From the NCBI RefSeq assembly GCF_007923295.1, contig NZ_VOIR01000013.1, forward strand, positions 290,646 to 354,645: a DNA stretch of 64,000 nt, read 5' to 3'. The notes beneath the pieces were generated by a model. The model made no database searches, had not been told where the DNA came from, and was given only the letters and a program-made list of their open reading frames with translations. Positions 31,583-40,540 of this stretch are shown one piece after another. The stretch comes from Agrococcus sediminis (lineage in GTDB: Bacteria; Actinomycetota; Actinomycetes; Actinomycetales; Microbacteriaceae). Each line of letters starts with the position of its first letter. The first letter of the stretch is position 1. Position numbers and translations under genes: made by a program.

Positions 31583-33790
31583 CGGCGGGGCGCCCACGCG
31601 CTCCGACCAGACGCGCACCTCGCCGGCCTGCTCGCCGCCGACCGACAGCGCGACGGTGCCGAGCTCGTCGGTGCGGAGCACGACGCCGCCCGCGTCCCGC
31701 ACGACCGCGAGCGCGGCATCCGTCGGGTGGCCGTACTCGTTCTCGCCCACGCCGACGAGCCCGACGGCGGCGCCCAGACGGCCGTAGAGCGCCGGCAGCT
31801 GGTCGGCCGAGCCGTGGTGCGCGACGACCACGACGGCGGCCCGCGGCACCCCGGTGCGCAGCAGCCGCGACTGCGCCTCGGCGCCGAGGTCGCCCAGCAC
31901 GACGAGCTCGAGGCCCTCGCCCGGCAGGTCGATGGCGACGGCGACGCTCGCGTCGTTGCCGGGCTCCAGCTCGCCCATCGGCCACAGCGCATCCACCCGC
32001 ACCTCCCCCGCCTGCCAGGCGTCGCCGCGGCGCGCCTCCTGCGTCGCGGCGCCCGCCGCCGCGAGCTCGGCGACGAGCGGGGCGGCGCGATCGTCGACCG
32101 GCCCGTGCACGAGCAGCCCCACCCGGCCCACGAGCGCGGGCGCCCCGCCGGCGTGGTCGGCGTCGAAGTGCGTGAGCACGAGCAGGTCGATCCGCTGCAC
32201 GCCGAGCATCCGAAGGCACCCGTCGATGCGCGCCGGCTCCTGGCCCGCGTCGACGAGCACGACCGCGCCGCCGTGCCGCACGACCGTGGCGCTCCCCTGC
32301 CCCACGTCGCACTGCGCGATGCGCCAGTCGGCGAGCGCGCCGAGCCGCACGGCGGGCCACGCCGCGGTCGAGCCGGCGACGAGCGCGACGACGAGCGCCG
32401 CCGCGATGCCGCGCCCCAGCCGACCCCGCGCGTGCGCGGCGACGACGAGCGCGAGCATGGCGGATGCGGCGGCCACGCCCCAGGGCGCGGCCGGCCAGGG
32501 CGTCTGCGCCGCCGGGAGCTGCTGCGCGACCATCGCGACCTGCGCGATCCACGCGGCCGGCAGCCACGCGATCCACGCGAGCCCCGTCGCGACCGCCGGC
32601 GCGAGCGGCGCGGCGAGGCACGCGGCGAGGCCGACCACCGTGACGATCGGCGCCGCGGGGCCCGCGAGCAGGTTGGCGAGCACCGAGACGACGCTCACGC
32701 GCGCGTCGAGGCCGACGAGCACCGGCAGGCACCACAGCTGCGCCGCGGCGGGCACCGCGATGAGCGCGGCGAGGGGCATGGGCACGGCGCGCGCGAGCCA
32801 GGCGGCGATCGGGCGGGCGTGCACGATGAGGCCGCAGGTGGCGAGCACCGAGAGCGCGAAGCCCGCGCTCGTCGCGAGGTGCGGCTGCGCGGCGAGCACC
32901 ACGAGCACCGCGAGCGCCAGCAGGGCGATGGCGCCGGCGCGGCGTCCGGTGACGATGCCGACGAGCGCGATCGCCGCCATCGTGCCGGCCCGCACCACGG
33001 ACGGCTCGGGCGTGACGAGCACGACGAACCCCGCGAGCGCAGCGCCCGCGACGGCGACCCGCACCGAGCGGCGCGCGCCGGCCGCAGCGGCGGCCTGGAA
33101 CGCCGCCCCCACGACGATGACGCAGTTGGCGCCGGAGACGGCGGTGAGGTGGCTGAGCCCCGCGTCGAGCATGGCGGTGCGCAGCACGGGGCTCACGCGC
33201 CGCTCGTCGCCGATCGCGAGCCCCGGCAGCAGCTCGCCGCCCATGCCGGGCAGCTGCGCCGAGGCGCCGAGCAGGCCGTCACGCAGCGCTCCCGCCCACG
33301 ACGCCCACGGCGGCGGCTCCTCGCCCTCGAGCCGCTCGCACGTGATGAGCCAGCGGATGCCGTCGAGCCACGCGTCGCAGCCGCCGGTCGCGGTCGCGCC
33401 GATCCGCAGCGGCGCCTCGGTGCGCAGCAGCACGGCGCTGCCCACGATGCCGCCGCCGTCGCACCCGGTGACAAGCACCTCGGCGGGCGCCGCCTCGCCG
33501 AGCACCAGCAGCGACAGGGCGTCGCACTCGTCGAGCGCGGCCGCGGCCGCCGCGTCGGCGCCGGCGAGCAGCGGCACCGCGAGCGCCGCCCCGACACCCG
33601 CGGAGCGGAGCGCCGCTGCGAGGCGGCTGTCGGGACGGCGCGCGGATGCCCCACGCGCGCCGAGCAGGCACGCGCCGGCCACGAGCGCGCAGATGACCGC
33701 CGCCGGGCCGACCGCCGCCGCGTGCGGGCTGAGCGCCGCCAGCACCGCCCACGCGAGAGCGACCGGCAGCGCGAGCCGGAGGTCGCGCAT
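31580..33790 (-). CDS. comEC: ComEC/Rec2 DNA-uptake channel protein
   Basis: A 736-residue polytopic membrane protein. The N-terminal and central parts contain many hydrophobic segments, including the competence-domain signature GLSHLTAVSGANCVIVVGAA. The C-terminal ~250 residues are a metallo-beta-lactamase-like domain (THFDADHAGGAPAL, VAHHGSADQLP). It would carry single-stranded DNA across the membrane in transformation. Adjacent comEA supports this; type IV pilus genes are not in the window. Confidence 0.9.
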   Translation of the reverse strand: MRDLRLALPVALAWAVLAALSPHAAAVGPAAVICALVAGACLLGARGASARRPDSRLAAALRSAGVGAALAVPLLAGADAAAAAALDECDALSLLVLGEAAPAEVLVTGCDGGGIVGSAVLLRTEAPLRIGATATGGCDAWLDGIRWLITCERLEGEEPPPWASWAGALRDGLLGASAQLPGMGGELLPGLAIGDERRVSPVLRTAMLDAGLSHLTAVSGANCVIVVGAAFQAAAAAGARRSVRVAVAGAALAGFVVLVTPEPSVVRAGTMAAIALVGIVTGRRAGAIALLALAVLVVLAAQPHLATSAGFALSVLATCGLIVHARPIAAWLARAVPMPLAALIAVPAAAQLWCLPVLVGLDARVSVVSVLANLLAGPAAPIVTVVGLAACLAAPLAPAVATGLAWIAWLPAAWIAQVAMVAQQLPAAQTPWPAAPWGVAAASAMLALVVAAHARGRLGRGIAAALVVALVAGSTAAWPAVRLGALADWRIAQCDVGQGSATVVRHGGAVVLVDAGQEPARIDGCLRMLGVQRIDLLVLTHFDADHAGGAPALVGRVGLLVHGPVDDRAAPLVAELAAAGAATQEARRGDAWQAGEVRVDALWPMGELEPGNDASVAVAIDLPGEGLELVVLGDLGAEAQSRLLRTGVPRAAVVVVAHHGSADQLPALYGRLGAAVGLVGVGENEYGHPTDAALAVVRDAGGVVLRTDELGTVALSVGGEQAGEVRVWSERVGAPP

Positions 33791-33806
33791 CAGCCCGGGC
33801 TCGCGT

Positions 33807-34385
33807 TCACAGCGTCACGAGCGGCGTGAGGGTCGCGAGCAGCGCCGGCCCGATGCCCGGCACGTCGTCGAGCTGCGCGACGTCGGTGAAGGGGCCGTGC
33901 TCGTCGCGGTGCGCGACGATCGCGGTCGCGAGCGACGGTCCGACCCTCGGCAGGGTCTCGAGCGCCGACTGGTCGGCGCGGTTGAGCGAGACGAGCCCGC
34001 CCTCCTCCGGCGCGGCCGAGGCGAGCGCCGCCTGCTCCTCGGCGGTCGGCACCACCAGCTGCTCGCCGTCCACCACCGCCCGCGCGAGGTTGAGCGCGCC
34101 GGGCGCGGCCCCGTCGACCGTGCCGCCGGCGCGGGCGACGGCGTCGAGCACGCGGGCGCCCGCCGGCAGGCGGTAGACGCCGGGCTCCGCCACCGCGCCC
34201 TGCACGTCGACGACGAGCTCGGCGGAGGCCGTCGCGACCGGCGCGGGCACGATCGCGGCCGGCTGCGCGTCGACGACCATCCGCTGCGCGACGCCGCCCG
34301 CGACGGCGCCGAGCACGAGCAGCACGGCGGCCCCTGCGCCCAGCCGCCAGCGCGCATCCGCGAGCCGCCCATCCCCACTGGCCAT
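33807..34385 (-). CDS. comEA: ComEA-like DNA-binding protein
   Basis: A 192-residue membrane-anchored protein. One N-terminal transmembrane segment (WRLGAGAAVLLVLGAVAGG), an SLBB domain (VDVQGAVAEPGVYRLPAGAR) and a C-terminal double helix-hairpin-helix (NRADQSALETLPRVGPSLAT; DVPGIGPALLATL) follow. It binds dsDNA outside the membrane and hands it to ComEC. ATG 34385 lies 6 nt after TACCGT, giving a leaderless comEA-comEC operon with a 16-bp gap. Confidence 0.9.
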   Translation of the reverse strand: MASGDGRLADARWRLGAGAAVLLVLGAVAGGVAQRMVVDAQPAAIVPAPVATASAELVVDVQGAVAEPGVYRLPAGARVLDAVARAGGTVDGAAPGALNLARAVVDGEQLVVPTAEEQAALASAAPEEGGLVSLNRADQSALETLPRVGPSLATAIVAHRDEHGPFTDVAQLDDVPGIGPALLATLTPLVTL

Positions 34386-34391
34386 CCGGGC

Positions 34392-34397
34392 ACGGTA
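34392..34397 (-). promoter_or_regulatory. -10 element of comEA-comEC
   Basis: TACCGT is 6 nt upstream of ATG 34385, predicting a leaderless transcript. Confidence 0.45.
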
Positions 34398-34455
34398 CGG
34401 CCGCGCCCCGCCGGCGGGTGCGGGCGGGGCGGGAGGCTGTGGAGGAGGCGGGGTG

Positions 34456-34613
34456 GGTGGTCTCGACTCGCGCGGCTGCGCCGCGCGGCTCGACCAACGG
34501 AGGAAGCGCCGCGCGGCTCGACCAACGGAGGAAGCGCCGCGCGGCTCGACCAGCGGAGGCGGCGCGGGTGGTCTCGACTCGCGCTGCTGCGCCGCGCGGC
34601 TCGACCAGCGGAG
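34456..34613. repeat. Composite palindromic intergenic repeats
   Basis: The 236-bp gap between comEA and leuS carries four near-identical copies of a 25-bp unit (34478-34502, 34506-34530, 34534-34558, 34589-34613; core CGCGCGGCTCGACCA) and two copies of GGTGGTCTCGACTCGCGC (34456-34473, 34567-34584). Where the two element types meet they pair as a long imperfect palindrome. Repeats of this look are common between genes in Microbacteriaceae. They may act as terminators or nuclease barriers; no ORF here is credible. Confidence 0.85.
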
Positions 34614-34621
34614 CCGGGCCC

Positions 34622-37165
34622 CTAGCCGATCACGAAGTTCACGAGGCGCGGGGCCCGCACGACGACGTGGCGCACCTCGGCGTCGCCGATCGAGCGCACG
34701 ACGCCCGGCAGCTCGCGCGCGGTGCGCTCGAGGTCGGCGTCGGCGATGTCGGCGGGCACGTCGACGCGGTCGCGCACCTTGCCGTTCACCTGCACGACGG
34801 CCGTCACCGACTGCTCCACGAGCAGCGAGCGGTCGGCCTTGCGCCAGCCGGCGTTCGCGATCGACGGCTCGAAGCCGAGGTTCGCCCACATGTCCTCGGC
34901 CGTGTACGGCGCGAAGAGCGACAGGCCGAGCGCGATCGTCTCCACCGCCTCGCGCACCGCCGGGTCGGCGGCGCCGGGACCGGAGTCGACCGCCTTGCGG
35001 GTGGCGTTCGTCAGCTCCATGAGGCGCGCGACGACGACGTTGAACTTCAGGCTCTCGATGAGGCCCGGCGCATCCGCGAGGAACCGGTGCGTCTCGCGCC
35101 GCAGCGCGCGGTCGCCCGGCTTCGGGTCGGTGCCGGCCCGCGCGAGCGGCTCCTTCGACAGCCGCCAGGCGCGCGCGAGGAACTTCTGCGCGCCGGTGGG
35201 GCTGACGTCCTTCCAGTCGATGTCGTCCTCGGGGGGACCGGCGAAGCTCATCGACAGGCGGATGGCGTCGACGCCGAACTGCTCGAGCTCCTCCGAGAGC
35301 GTGACGAGGTTGCCCTTCGACTTCGACATCTTCGCGCCGTCGAGGATCACCATGCCCTGGTTGAGCAGCGACTCGAACGGCTCGGTGAACGGCACGTGGC
35401 CGAGGTCGAACAGCACCTTCGTGATGAAGCGCGCGTACAGCAGGTGCAGGATGGCGTGCTCGACGCCGCCCACGTAGCGGTCGACGGGCGCCCAGCGCTC
35501 CACCTGGCGCGGGTCGAAGGCCTGGGTGTCGTCGTTCGGGCTCAGGAACCGCAGGTAGTACCAGGAGGAGTCGACGAACGTGTCCATCGTGTCGGGGTCG
35601 CGGCGCGCCGGGCTGCCGTCGATCGGCGACGGCACGTTCACCCAGTCGTCGGCGGCACCGAGCGGGCTCGTGCCCTTCGGCGACAGGTCGAGGCCCGCCG
35701 AGTCGGGCAGCGTCACGGGCAGCTGCTCGAGCGGCACCGGCACCTCCTGCCCGTCGGCCGTGTGGACGATGGGGATGGGCGTGCCCCAGTAGCGCTGCCG
35801 GCTCACGAGCCAGTCGCGCAGCCGGAACGACTTCGCGGCCCGGCCGACGCCCTTCGCCTCGAGCAGCTGCACCATGCGGCCGATCGCGTGCTGCTTCGAC
35901 ATCCCGTCGAGCTCGCCCGAGTTGATCATGCGGCCGTCGCCCGTGAGCGCCTCGCCGGTCGTCTTCGGGTCGAGCGCGGGCAGGTCGTCGGGCAGCACGG
36001 CGTTGCCGTGCTCGTCGAGCGGAATCGCCGGCATGACCCCCGTGACCGGCGCGTTCGTGTCGACCACGACCTTGACGGGCAGGTCGAACACGCGCGCGAA
36101 GTCGAGGTCGCGCTGGTCGTGCGCGGGCACGGCCATCACGGCGCCGTGGCCGTAGTCGGCGAGCACGTAGTCGGCGGCCCACACGGGCAGCCGCTCCCCC
36201 GTGAGCGGGTGGATGGCGAAGCGCTGCAGGTCGACGCCCGTCTTCACGCGCTCGGTGCTCTGGCGGTCGATCTCGGTCATGCGGCCGACGTCGTCCAGGT
36301 AGGCCTGGAACCGCATCCGCACCTCCGCCGGGGCGCCCGCGACGAGCTCGGCGGCGAGGTCGGAGTCGGGGGCGACCACCATGAACGTGGCGCCGTAGAG
36401 GGTGTCGGGCCGGGTCGTGAACACCGGCACGCGCGAGTGGTGGCCCTCGATCTCGAACTCGACCTCGGCGCCCTCGGAGCGGCCGATCCAGTTGCGCTGC
36501 ATGCGCAGCACCTTCTCGGGCCAGCGGCCCTCGAGCTGGTTGAGGTCGTCGAGCAGCCGGTCGGCGTAGTCGGTGATCTTGAAGTACCACTGCGTGAGCT
36601 TCTTCTTCACGACCGGGGTGTCGCAGCGCTCGCAGCGGCCGTCGATGACCTGCTCGTTCGCGAGCACCGTCTGGTCCTTGGGGCACCAGTTGACGTTCGA
36701 CGGCTTGCGGTACGCGAGGCCCGCCTTGTACAGCTCGAGGAACAGCCACTGGTTCCACTTGTAGTACGCCGGGTCGGAGGTGTGCAGGATGCGGTCCCAG
36801 TCGAACGCGGTCGCGTACTGCCGCATCGAGCGCTTGTGCTGCTCGATGTTCGACTCGGTCCAGGCCTTGGGGTCGACGCCGCGCTTGATCGCCGCGTTCT
36901 CGGCCGGCAGGCCGAAGGAGTCCCACCCGATCGGGTGCAGCACGTTGAAGCCCTGCTGGCGCCAGTAGCGCGCGAGCACGTCCCCGTAGGCGTACGACTC
37001 GGCGTGGCCCATGTGCAGGTCGCCGGAGGGGTACGGGAACATGTCGAGCACGTACTTGCGCGGCCGGGCGTCGGTCTCGTCGTCGGTCGCGAAGGGGCGC
37101 AGGCGATCCCACACGGGCAGCCAACGCTGCTGGATGCGGGCGAAGTCGTAGGTCTCGTCGGTCAC
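34622..37165 (-). CDS. leuS: Leucyl-tRNA synthetase
   Basis: An 847-residue class I synthetase. The HIGH motif appears as [12 protein letters not shown] and KMSKS as [11 protein letters not shown]; zinc Cys are [11 protein letters not shown] and CERCDTP; the editing domain CP1 shows [20 protein letters not shown] 37165 has AGGAG upstream. A -10-like TAGACT lies near 37210. It charges the tRNA that the leuA leader would sense, but the two loci are 24 kb apart. Confidence 0.97.
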   Translation of the reverse strand: MTDETYDFARIQQRWLPVWDRLRPFATDDETDARPRKYVLDMFPYPSGDLHMGHAESYAYGDVLARYWRQQGFNVLHPIGWDSFGLPAENAAIKRGVDPKAWTESNIEQHKRSMRQYATAFDWDRILHTSDPAYYKWNQWLFLELYKAGLAYRKPSNVNWCPKDQTVLANEQVIDGRCERCDTPVVKKKLTQWYFKITDYADRLLDDLNQLEGRWPEKVLRMQRNWIGRSEGAEVEFEIEGHHSRVPVFTTRPDTLYGATFMVVAPDSDLAAELVAGAPAEVRMRFQAYLDDVGRMTEIDRQSTERVKTGVDLQRFAIHPLTGERLPVWAADYVLADYGHGAVMAVPAHDQRDLDFARVFDLPVKVVVDTNAPVTGVMPAIPLDEHGNAVLPDDLPALDPKTTGEALTGDGRMINSGELDGMSKQHAIGRMVQLLEAKGVGRAAKSFRLRDWLVSRQRYWGTPIPIVHTADGQEVPVPLEQLPVTLPDSAGLDLSPKGTSPLGAADDWVNVPSPIDGSPARRDPDTMDTFVDSSWYYLRFLSPNDDTQAFDPRQVERWAPVDRYVGGVEHAILHLLYARFITKVLFDLGHVPFTEPFESLLNQGMVILDGAKMSKSKGNLVTLSEELEQFGVDAIRLSMSFAGPPEDDIDWKDVSPTGAQKFLARAWRLSKEPLARAGTDPKPGDRALRRETHRFLADAPGLIESLKFNVVVARLMELTNATRKAVDSGPGAADPAVREAVETIALGLSLFAPYTAEDMWANLGFEPSIANAGWRKADRSLLVEQSVTAVVQVNGKVRDRVDVPADIADADLERTARELPGVVRSIGDAEVRHVVVRAPRLVNFVIG

Positions 37166-37292
37166 TGAAGGCTCCTGGGTGGCGTCGGCCGGTTGCGGCC
37201 GCACATCCTCCGAGTCTACGGCGACCCGTGCCGGGCACCTCGTGACACAATCGAGCGCGAGCGGGGCAGCGAGCCTCGGAGGGAGGTCGTCG

Positions 37293-37766
37293 GTGCCGGA
37301 GTTCGAGAACCCGCCCGCGACCGTCGACGTGCCCGGAGCGCGCGTCACCCGCATCGTCGCCGTCGACGCGCCGCGCAGCGCCGTCTGGCGCTGCCTCACC
37401 GAGCCCGAGCTGCTCGCCCGCTGGCTCGGCGACATCGCCGCCTTCCCCGACGGCGTCGTGGCCGGCGCGACCGGCCGCTTCGCGTGGTCGGGCGAGGTCG
37501 TGCTCGCCGCGCGCGTGCAGGAGCTCGACCCCGAGTCGCGCTTCGTCTTCGACTGGGCCGAAGGCATCCTCTCCGAGCGGGCGTCGACGGTCGAGATCAC
37601 CCTGCGCGACGTCGACGGCTCGACGCAGGTGCACCTCGTCGAGCACGGCTTCCCGCTCGAGGGCGACGACGCGACGCGCCGTGAGGCGCTGCGCGCGCTC
37701 GCCGCCGGCTGGACGGTCGAGCTCGACGAGCTCGTCGACCTGGCCGAGTCGCTCCGCGCCGCCTGA
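37293..37766 (+). CDS. SRPBCC (AHSA1-like) protein
   Basis: A 157-residue START/Bet v1-like protein of the AHSA1 group: [20 protein letters not shown] at the start, [13 protein letters not shown], then [20 protein letters not shown] and a C-terminal amphipathic helix. The family binds hydrophobic ligands or assists Hsp90-like proteins; the role is unknown. GTG 37293 is preceded by GGAGGGAGG (7 nt). Divergent from leuS and convergent with pabB. Confidence 0.85.
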   Translation: MPEFENPPATVDVPGARVTRIVAVDAPRSAVWRCLTEPELLARWLGDIAAFPDGVVAGATGRFAWSGEVVLAARVQELDPESRFVFDWAEGILSERASTVEITLRDVDGSTQVHLVEHGFPLEGDDATRREALRALAAGWTVELDELVDLAESLRAA

Positions 37767-37789
37767 GCGCGGCCCCGAGCGCGCGCGGC

Positions 37790-39088
37790 TCAGGCGCCGA
37801 GCGGCACGAGCGACGCGAGCATCGCGGCGGCCTTCACGTGCAGCTCGTCGACCTCGAACGCCGCCTCCGACAGCGCCGTCACACCGCCGCCGACGCCGAT
37901 GTGGGCACCCGCCGCGTCGGCGACGACGCCCCGGATGGTCATCGCCAGCTGGCACGACTCCCCGGCGACCAGCCCGAAGCATCCGGCGTACACGCCCCGC
38001 GGCGCGCCCTCGAGCGCCTGCAGCAGCTCGACCGTGCGGCGCTTCGGCGCGCCCGTCATCGAGCCGGCGGGGAAGAGCGAGCGCACGGCGTCGAGCGGCC
38101 CGCGGCCCGGCAGCAGCCGGCCCTGCACCGTGGAGACGAGCTGGTGCACCGTTGGGTAGGTCTCGACGCCGAGCAGGCTCGTCACCTCGACGGTGCCAGG
38201 CACGCAGACGCGCTGCAGGTCGTTGCGGCACAGGTCGACGATCATGACGTTCTCGGCGCGCTCCTTCTCGCTCTCGAACAGCTCGGTCGCGAGCGCCGCG
38301 TCGTCGTCGGCGCCGCGGCGGCGCGTGCCCTTGATGGGCCGCGTGGTGGCGACGCCGTGCTCGACGCGGAGGAACGTCTCGGGGCTCGCGCTCGAGAGCG
38401 TCACCCCGGCGATGCGCAGCAGCCCGCCGTGGTGCACGGGGCTCGCGGCGCGCAGCCGCGCGTGCGTCGCGACCATGTCGAGCGGCGGCGCCTCGATGGC
38501 GGTCGTGAGGCACAGCACGTACGAGTCGCCGTCGTGGATGTGCTCGCGGCAGCGCTCGACCTTCTCGGCGTAGCCGGCGTCGTCGTCGCGCCAGCGCAGC
38601 CGATGCGCGTCGACGTGCGCGATCGGTGGCAGCGCGACCGGCGGCGCGGGCGGCAGCGCCCAGGGCTCGCCGAGCCGCGACTGCAGCTGGGCTCGCCCGC
38701 CCTCGACCACCACCCACCGGTCGAGCAGCAGCCACGCCGCCTCGGGGAAGCGGCCCGCGGCGGGCTCGAGCCCGAGCATCCGCACCCCCGCCTCGTAGCC
38801 GAGCCAGCCCACCCACGCGCCCGGCAGCACGGCGCGTGCCGCCTCGAGCGCCGCCACCGCGTCGGCGGCCTCGAGCGGCTCGCCGTCGAGCGTCGCGGCG
38901 CCGTCGCGCACGACGAGCACGTGCTCGCCCGTGCCGATCACATGGGCGCCCGACGAGGAGGAGTCGAGCCACACGACGTCGGCCGCCGCGGCCTCGAGGG
39001 CGGCGAACGCCGCCTCCGCGCTCGTCTCGACCGGAGCCGTCCACCGAGCGCCGAGGTGCGGCAGGAGAGCCGCAGAGGTCGCTGGCAT
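37790..39088 (-). CDS. pabB: Aminodeoxychorismate synthase component I
   Basis: A 432-residue chorismate-utilising enzyme making 4-amino-4-deoxychorismate for folate. Signatures: SPETFLRVEHG, TRPIKGTRRRGADDD, AENVMIVDLCRNDLQRVC, HQLVSTVQGRL and GSMTGAPKRRTVELLQALE. A PIKGT Lys at this position is typical of PabB rather than TrpE (PIAGT). ATG 39088 is chosen over ATG 39097 because TAGGAT lies 7 nt upstream of it. The next enzyme of the pathway is encoded divergently 12 bp away. Confidence 0.93.
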   Translation of the reverse strand: MPATSAALLPHLGARWTAPVETSAEAAFAALEAAAADVVWLDSSSSGAHVIGTGEHVLVVRDGAATLDGEPLEAADAVAALEAARAVLPGAWVGWLGYEAGVRMLGLEPAAGRFPEAAWLLLDRWVVVEGGRAQLQSRLGEPWALPPAPPVALPPIAHVDAHRLRWRDDDAGYAEKVERCREHIHDGDSYVLCLTTAIEAPPLDMVATHARLRAASPVHHGGLLRIAGVTLSSASPETFLRVEHGVATTRPIKGTRRRGADDDAALATELFESEKERAENVMIVDLCRNDLQRVCVPGTVEVTSLLGVETYPTVHQLVSTVQGRLLPGRGPLDAVRSLFPAGSMTGAPKRRTVELLQALEGAPRGVYAGCFGLVAGESCQLAMTIRGVVADAAGAHIGVGGGVTALSEAAFEVDELHVKAAAMLASLVPLGA

Positions 39089-39101
39089 AAGGTGCATCCT
39101 A
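39088..39101. promoter_or_regulatory. Compact bidirectional promoter between pabB and pabC
   Basis: Only 12 bp separate the two ATG codons. Rightward, TAAGGT (39088-39093) lies 7 nt before ATG 39101; leftward, TAGGAT (39101-39096) lies 7 nt before ATG 39088. Each -10 overlaps the other gene's start codon, so the -35 of each gene would fall inside the coding sequence of its partner. Both mRNAs would be leaderless. Confidence 0.6.
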
Positions 39102-39886
39102 TGAGCGGGGACGGCGGCGTGCGCGCCTGGACGGGCACCCGCTTCTCCCCCGTCGACGAGCCGGTCGGCGCCACCCTCGCCGCCGACTCGTGGCTGAGCG
39201 TCGACGGCGCGGTGCTGGCGTTCGAGCGGCACCGCGCGCGGTTCGCGGATGCCGTGGCCGACGCGGGCGGGAGCCGGCACGACGCGCTCGCCGCGGCCGA
39301 CGCCGTCGCCCAGCTCGTGCCCGTCGGACGCTGGTCGCCGCGCCTCGACCTGACCCCCGCCGGGATCCGCCTGCGCCTCCGCACGCCGCCGCCCGCGGGC
39401 GGCACGGTCGAGGTCGTCACCGCGTCGCGCGACCCGCGCACGCTGCCGCTGCGCAAGGGCCCCGACCTCGCCGCGCTCGGCGAGCTCCAGGCCGAGGAGC
39501 GGGCCCGCGTGGGCGCCGACGTCGAGCCCGTGCTCACGCACGAGGGGCTCGTCGCCGAGGGCGCCTGGTCGGCGCTCGTGTGGTGGCGCGGCGACGCGCT
39601 CCGCCTGCCGGATGCCGCGATCCCGCGGCTGCCGTCGGTCACCGCCGCGGTGCTCGCCGAGCTCGCCCGGGAGGCGGGCGTCGCGCTGCGCGAGGAGCGG
39701 GCGCGGCCCGAGGACCTCGCGGGCGCGGAGGTGTGGCTCGCGAACGCGCTGCGCGGCATCCGCGTCGTGTCGGCATGGCACGGCGGCCCCGCGCTCGCCC
39801 CCGTCGACACCGGCTCGGGAAGCCGGGCCGCCGCCTGGCGGGCGCGCCTCGAGGCTGCCCGCACGAGGCCGGCGGGCCGGCCGTGA
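39101..39886 (+). CDS. pabC: Class IV aminotransferase (aminodeoxychorismate lyase-like)
   Basis: A 261-residue PLP fold-type IV protein. It has LSVDGAVLAFERHRARF, a candidate catalytic Lys in LPLRKGPDLAALG, VAEGAWSALVWWRGDAL and AEVWLANALRGIRVVSAWHG. Head to head with pabB, so 4-amino-4-deoxychorismate lyase (pyruvate release giving p-aminobenzoate) is the best reading; a D-amino-acid or branched-chain aminotransferase is the alternative. Its stop overlaps the start of the DedA gene (GTGA). Confidence 0.85.
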   Translation: MSGDGGVRAWTGTRFSPVDEPVGATLAADSWLSVDGAVLAFERHRARFADAVADAGGSRHDALAAADAVAQLVPVGRWSPRLDLTPAGIRLRLRTPPPAGGTVEVVTASRDPRTLPLRKGPDLAALGELQAEERARVGADVEPVLTHEGLVAEGAWSALVWWRGDALRLPDAAIPRLPSVTAAVLAELAREAGVALREERARPEDLAGAEVWLANALRGIRVVSAWHGGPALAPVDTGSGSRAAAWRARLEAARTRPAGRP

Positions 39887-40527
39887 TCGACGACCTCATC
39901 GACGTCGCGCTCGAGACGATCGGCTCGATCGACCCGTGGCTGCGCACCCTGATCGCCGGGCTCGCGATCCTGCTCGAGACGAGCGTGCTGCTGGGGCTCG
40001 TGGTGCCCGGCGACACGATCGTCATCATCGCGGCGCTCGCCGTCGAGGAGTGGCCGTGGTGGCTCGCGCTCATCGGCGCGACCGTGGTCGGCGCGCTCTG
40101 CGGCGAGACCATCGGCTTCGCGATCGGCCGGTGGCTCGGGCCGTCGATCGACCGGTGGCTCGCCCGCCGCTGGCCGCGCGCCTCCGAGCGCTGGCGCCGC
40201 ACCGAGCGCTACCTCTCCCGCCGCGGCGGGATCGCCATCTTCCTCTCGCGGTTCCTGCCGGTCGCGCACTCGCTCGTGCCGCTCATCGTCGGCGGCGCGG
40301 GCATGCCGTACCGGCGCTTCCTCGCGTGGACGCTCCCCGCATGCGTGCTGTGGGCGAGCGCCTACGCCACCGCCGGCTGGCTCGCCGGCGGCACGTACCG
40401 CGAGCTCGCCGACGAGCTCCACGGCGCCGGCTTCGTGCTCGTCGGGGCGGTCGTCGCGTTCCTGCTGCTCGTGTGGCTCGTGAAGCACCTCGTCTCGCGG
40501 GGCGAGGCGCGCCACATGGAGGACTGA
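39883..40527 (+). CDS. DedA-family membrane protein (first copy)
   Basis: A 214-residue protein with about five hydrophobic segments. The DedA/SNARE-associated signatures are LLGLVVPGDTIVIIAALAV and RRGGIAIFLSRFLPVAHSLV with the conserved Arg, then GMPYRRFLAWTLPACVLWAS. DedA proteins recycle polyprenyl-phosphate or phospholipid lipid carriers. Coupled to pabC by GTGA, with no evident functional link. The other copy in the window is at 57894. Confidence 0.88.
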   Translation: MIDDLIDVALETIGSIDPWLRTLIAGLAILLETSVLLGLVVPGDTIVIIAALAVEEWPWWLALIGATVVGALCGETIGFAIGRWLGPSIDRWLARRWPRASERWRRTERYLSRRGGIAIFLSRFLPVAHSLVPLIVGGAGMPYRRFLAWTLPACVLWASAYATAGWLAGGTYRELADELHGAGFVLVGAVVAFLLLVWLVKHLVSRGEARHMED

Positions 40528-40540
40528 GCCCGCCCCGCGC

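Noticed and set aside
34478..34613. Possible CRISPR or coding repeats
   Set aside because: Intervals between units are 3 bp or contain the companion repeat, not unique spacers; the palindromic nature fits intergenic repeats.
37166..37292. T-box riboswitch before leuS
   Set aside because: No T-box core (TGGNACCGCG-type) or specifier stem is visible, and the gap is short and shared with a divergent gene.
33807..39044. A 1745-codon open frame on the minus strand running through comEA, leuS and pabB
   Set aside because: It is a GC-rich artefact: only its 3' end (34385-33807) encodes a recognisable protein; the rest is out of frame with leuS and pabB and has Arg/Ala-rich nonsense composition.
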